Assembly (NCBI RefSeq): GCF_000612505.1
Contig: NZ_CP004078.1
Span: 2,705,252-2,769,251, forward strand
From: Paenibacillus sabinae T27
Lineage (GTDB): Bacteria > Bacillota > Bacilli > Paenibacillales > Paenibacillaceae
Length of the DNA: 64,000 nucleotides
Direction: 5' to 3'
The notes under the pieces are model-generated. The model saw only the letters and a list, made by a program, of their open reading frames with translations, was not told where the DNA came from and ran no database searches. Of this stretch, positions 61,142 to 64,000 are shown piece by piece (within the stretch, counting starts at the first letter, position 1; every line of letters starts with the position of its first letter). The position numbers and the translations under genes are program-made.

Positions 61142-63472
61142 TTACCTTGCCGGTTCTGAAACATTCGGATCGAAATCGGCCACGATCAGCATATCCATAT
61201 GACGCGCGTTCCTTAGCAGGTAGTGAATAAAGGTTTCTTTAAACAAGGTTCGCCATAAGGGTTTATGGGACTGTCCAATGATAAGCTGAGTCGTCCGCAG
61301 CTCATTCATTCTGGCTAGCAGATGCCGGTGAATGTCCGCGCTGCCTGTGGCCTCGGTCACCTCCATTTTTCCTCCAAGCCGTTCCGTTAATAAGCGAAGC
61401 GTATCCAGCCGTTTCAACTCTTCAGGCGTTTGCCCCACCCCGCAATGCACATAATGGACGTACCATTCCGCTTTAAGACGATGCGCGATGCGAAAGCCGC
61501 GGCGAATCAGCCTTTCTGCCCTCGGTCCCGTATCCACACAAACGAAGATAACCTCCTGTCTGCTCCATGATCCCCGCAAGGCCGCATCCCGGTCCCAGGC
61601 TTCCAGCCTCTCATCCACATCATCCGCGATTTCACGAAGGGCCAATTCACGTAATGCAATCAGATTGCCCATTTTGAAAAAAGATTCCAGCGCCTGGTTT
61701 ACTTTTTCGGCCGCATAAATCTTCCCTTCCCGCATACGCTCCTGCAGCATTTGAGGCGTAACATCGATAAGCTCCACTTCATTCGCCATTTTCAGGATCG
61801 CATCCGGTACCGTCTCCCGAACTCGTACACCGGTTAATTGAGCCACCGCATCGTTAAGGCTTTCCAGATGCTGCACATTCACGGTGGTAATCACGGAAAT
61901 GCCGTTTTCCAGCAAACGGATCACATCCTCATATCGCTTACGGCTTTGGCTTCCGGGCACATTGGTGTGTGCAAGCTCGTCAACGAGCACAACCTCCGGA
62001 TGGCGCGCTATAATCGCCTCGGTATCCATCTCTTCCAGGAAGGTCGATTGATATTGAATCTTAGCCCGCGGAATAGCAGTCAATTTGCCGATTTGCTCCC
62101 GGGTTTCCTTGCGTCCATGCGTTTCCAGCAAACCGATGACGACATCTATACCTTTGCCGAGCAGAAGATTCCCTTCCTGCAGCATTTTGTAGGTCTTGCC
62201 TACACCCGGGGCCGCGCCGATGTATACCTTGAGGGTGCCGTGACGGATCGTTTCAATTTTTTTCTGGATCTCTTGGCTGGTCAATCGATGGAAGGGTTCC
62301 TCCTGCCTCTTCGGTCGCTTAATGGGTAAGATCCGCTCCCCTTCCTGCTCGGCCCGATCCGCCATCAGGAACACATCGATGTTTCTTGTTTTGCGCAATA
62401 CACGGTTCGCAATGGAGCCCTGCCATTTTTCCTGCCAGCTACTTTTCTTGGAATGTCCCATGACGATCCGAGTCACATTGTTCTGAATGGCATAACGAAC
62501 CAATTCGGAAGGAAGCTTACGCAGACGGGCCATCTGAAGCTCTTCAAACCGGGCATCCACCCGCTTCACCAGCTTGATGATGGATTGCTTGAACGTTTGC
62601 TGCTCCTTGGTCAGCGGCTTATCGGACTTAACGAAAGTTACAACGATTAGTTCGCCGTTAAGCCGTTTGGCGATTTGCTGGCCTCTTCTCACATAAAGGG
62701 AACCGTTCCAATGGTATTGCGCTGACACGAGAATCCGCTCGGTAGCACCAGAAGGGCCGACAAGTCCGTGCTCTTCCCTGTGCTTCTCCAAAGACTCGTT
62801 AACCCCTTCGGCCACCAGCCGCAAGGATAATTCGCGAAGGACGGCAAGATTACCGCGTCGAGACAGCGCAGGATGGGTCACGTCGCCCAGAACTCCTTCT
62901 TCAATCCGCTTCAGAATCGTTTCAGGAGAAACGTCAATCAGGCGAACTTCATCCGCCAGTTCCAATGTATCCATGGGTACCGTGTTCTCCGCCCGAATCC
63001 CCGTCATTTTGAAGATGGATTCTCCTACTCCTTCCAGTTCATAAACATTGACGGTCGTAATCACGCTTATGCCATTTTCCATCAGGAAGCGGATATCTTC
63101 AAGCCGTGTGGCAAACTGTGCCCCTTTTCGATTACGATGGGCCAGCCCATCCACCAGCAGCACCTCGGGATTTCGTTTCAGCAGGGTTTCCAAAGGAAGG
63201 TCTTTCTGCTCTTTGCCACCCTTCAACCAGTGGAGGCTGGGAATACGATCCAGTTCCTCGAGCTGCTGTACCGTTTCGGTCCGCTGCATGGTGGACACGG
63301 CGCAGCACACCACATCAATGCCACGTTCCTTGAGCAACCTGCCTTCTTGCAGCATATGATACGTCTTGCCTGACCCGCTGACCGAACCGATGATAATTTT
63401 CAGCCTTCCCCGGTGCAGACGATATATGGAGTATAGGATTTCTTCCGGTGTTTTACGTTTATATGGCGGCAT
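61142..63472 (-). CDS. KdpD-like potassium sensor without kinase, tandemly duplicated
   Basis: 776 residues from the ATG at 63472, behind GGAGAGGGG. It consists of two copies of the KdpD N-terminal region: KdpD domain (residues about 15-225) plus universal-stress-protein-like domain (about 225-370), then the same again (about 400-610 and 620-770). No membrane helices, HAMP or histidine-kinase domain are present. The second copy is canonical (Walker A GAAPGVGKT near 419, VLVDELAHTNVPGS). The first is altered (GSVSGSGKT at 29-37, LLVDGLAHRNRKG). USP domains of KdpD bind c-di-AMP in staphylococci. It is transcribed with kdpC, after 74 bp. Confidence 0.9.
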   Translation of the reverse strand: MPPYKRKTPEEILYSIYRLHRGRLKIIIGSVSGSGKTYHMLQEGRLLKERGIDVVCCAVSTMQRTETVQQLEELDRIPSLHWLKGGKEQKDLPLETLLKRNPEVLLVDGLAHRNRKGAQFATRLEDIRFLMENGISVITTVNVYELEGVGESIFKMTGIRAENTVPMDTLELADEVRLIDVSPETILKRIEEGVLGDVTHPALSRRGNLAVLRELSLRLVAEGVNESLEKHREEHGLVGPSGATERILVSAQYHWNGSLYVRRGQQIAKRLNGELIVVTFVKSDKPLTKEQQTFKQSIIKLVKRVDARFEELQMARLRKLPSELVRYAIQNNVTRIVMGHSKKSSWQEKWQGSIANRVLRKTRNIDVFLMADRAEQEGERILPIKRPKRQEEPFHRLTSQEIQKKIETIRHGTLKVYIGAAPGVGKTYKMLQEGNLLLGKGIDVVIGLLETHGRKETREQIGKLTAIPRAKIQYQSTFLEEMDTEAIIARHPEVVLVDELAHTNVPGSQSRKRYEDVIRLLENGISVITTVNVQHLESLNDAVAQLTGVRVRETVPDAILKMANEVELIDVTPQMLQERMREGKIYAAEKVNQALESFFKMGNLIALRELALREIADDVDERLEAWDRDAALRGSWSRQEVIFVCVDTGPRAERLIRRGFRIAHRLKAEWYVHYVHCGVGQTPEELKRLDTLRLLTERLGGKMEVTEATGSADIHRHLLARMNELRTTQLIIGQSHKPLWRTLFKETFIHYLLRNARHMDMLIVADFDPNVSEPAR

Positions 63473-63546
63473 TTGGTTCCCCTCTCTCCGTTCAAACCAC
63501 AAACGGCCCCGTCCATCAAAAATCGCGGACAGGGCTATTCGCAGAG

Positions 63547-64000
63547 CTATTTCGCTAACAGCTCCGATAAAGCCATATTCAGCTTCAGCACATTGACACG
63601 TTCTTCGCCGAACAATCCAAGGTCGCGTCCTTGAGTATGCTCTATCACCAATTTCTCCAGCGTATTCTTCTGGATTCCGGTCAAGCTGCTGATTCTGGGA
63701 ATCTGCGCCAGTGCCGAAGCGGGGGAAATATCCGGATCGAGGCCGGACCCTGAATTCGTGATCAGATCAACCGGCAGGTTATTGACTGGGACATCCGGAT
63801 TGTCCGCCTTCCACTTAGTAACCGAATTCTGAACGCGCCGCAGCAGATCAGGATTGGAAGGGGCATAATTCGGCGTGCCGGATGAAGCGGCATTGTATTC
63901 AATGCTGGAGACCCTGCCGTGAAAATATCTGGGGGATACAAACGTCTGCCCAATCAATTCGGAGCCGATCAACTGGTTATTGCCGTCATATACCAGGCTC
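63547..64000 (-). CDS. kdpC: KdpC subunit of the K+-transporting ATPase (5' end outside window)
   Basis: At least 150 residues; the frame is open to the window edge. [58 protein letters not shown] and [20 protein letters not shown] are the KdpC hallmarks, including the SGSGLDP motif. KdpC stabilises the KdpFAB high-affinity potassium pump and raises ATP affinity of KdpB. kdpF-A-B should lie just outside to the right. Confidence 0.95.
   Translation of the reverse strand, partial: SLVYDGNNQLIGSELIGQTFVSPRYFHGRVSSIEYNAASSGTPNYAPSNPDLLRRVQNSVTKWKADNPDVPVNNLPVDLITNSGSGLDPDISPASALAQIPRISSLTGIQKNTLEKLVIEHTQGRDLGLFGEERVNVLKLNMALSELLAK

Overview
The window looks like chromosomal DNA of an aerobic or facultative spore-former of the order Bacillales, most likely Paenibacillus or a close relative. 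This is inferred from the consistent GGAGG ribosome-binding sites, the moderate GC content, a c-di-AMP (ydaO-type) riboswitch, an arsenic operon with a thioredoxin-type ArsC, a Listeria/Bacillales-type rifampin phosphotransferase and a kinase-less KdpD. No rRNA, tRNA or CRISPR array was seen.

Region 1 (1-12.9 kb) joins nickel enzymes and arsenic. It starts inside hypE (NiFe hydrogenase maturation), followed by a NiCoT nickel importer. An arsenic island follows: leftward marR-arsM-arsN1, then rightward arsR-arsB-arsC-(terminator)-arsD-arsA-phosphatase-second arsN1. After it comes a carbon monoxide dehydrogenase gene, cooS, split by an in-frame UAG, with its nickel-insertion ATPase cooC. Region 2 (13-35 kb) is accessory metabolism: a CGNR regulator with a PLP-dependent deaminase/desulfhydrase, several SDR and quinone oxidoreductases, VOC, EthD and NTF2-like small enzymes, an alpha/beta hydrolase, three MFS exporters, and PaaX, MerR and (broken) TetR regulators. 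Many promoters carry clear inverted-repeat operators. It includes a mosaic of truncated NTF2-like and gamma-carbonic-anhydrase fragments, and a 770 bp intergenic stretch with a duplicated, inverted promoter/leader module. It ends with a c-di-AMP riboswitch in front of an NfeD-like gene and flotillin.

Region 3 (35.5-45.7 kb) is a defence island: a decayed XerS-like recombinase, then leftward mcrB (with an EVE-like domain inside the AAA+ module), mcrC and a large STAND-type NTPase with an N-terminal PD-(D/E)XK nuclease, apparently frameshifted near its C-terminus. A perfect 19 bp direct repeat lies at each edge. Region 4 (44.5-56.4 kb) is a patchwork: a MarR-GNAT fusion, a peptidase E gene flanked by repeated motifs, an RCC1-repeat protein, GC-rich imported genes (hydrolase, SDR), a fragment of ribosomal protein L4 fused behind a CD3324-type gene, and a Cfr-like 23S rRNA methyltransferase with an elaborate leader (terminator/antiterminator arms, 36-residue leader ORF, hidden Shine-Dalgarno). 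An aldehyde dehydrogenase/MerR divergent pair follows. Region 5 (56.6-64 kb) holds rifampin phosphotransferase rph, a graveyard of EamA, LysR and OYE gene fragments around an intact YdhG-like gene, and the end of a kdp operon (kdpC, then a double-length KdpD-like sensor without kinase).

Two themes stand out: metal/metalloid handling (nickel, arsenic, potassium) and antibiotic or phage resistance (ArsN1, Cfr-like, Rph, McrBC, STAND nuclease, several MFS pumps). Coordinates and motifs were read directly; family names are from memory of the families, without database searches.
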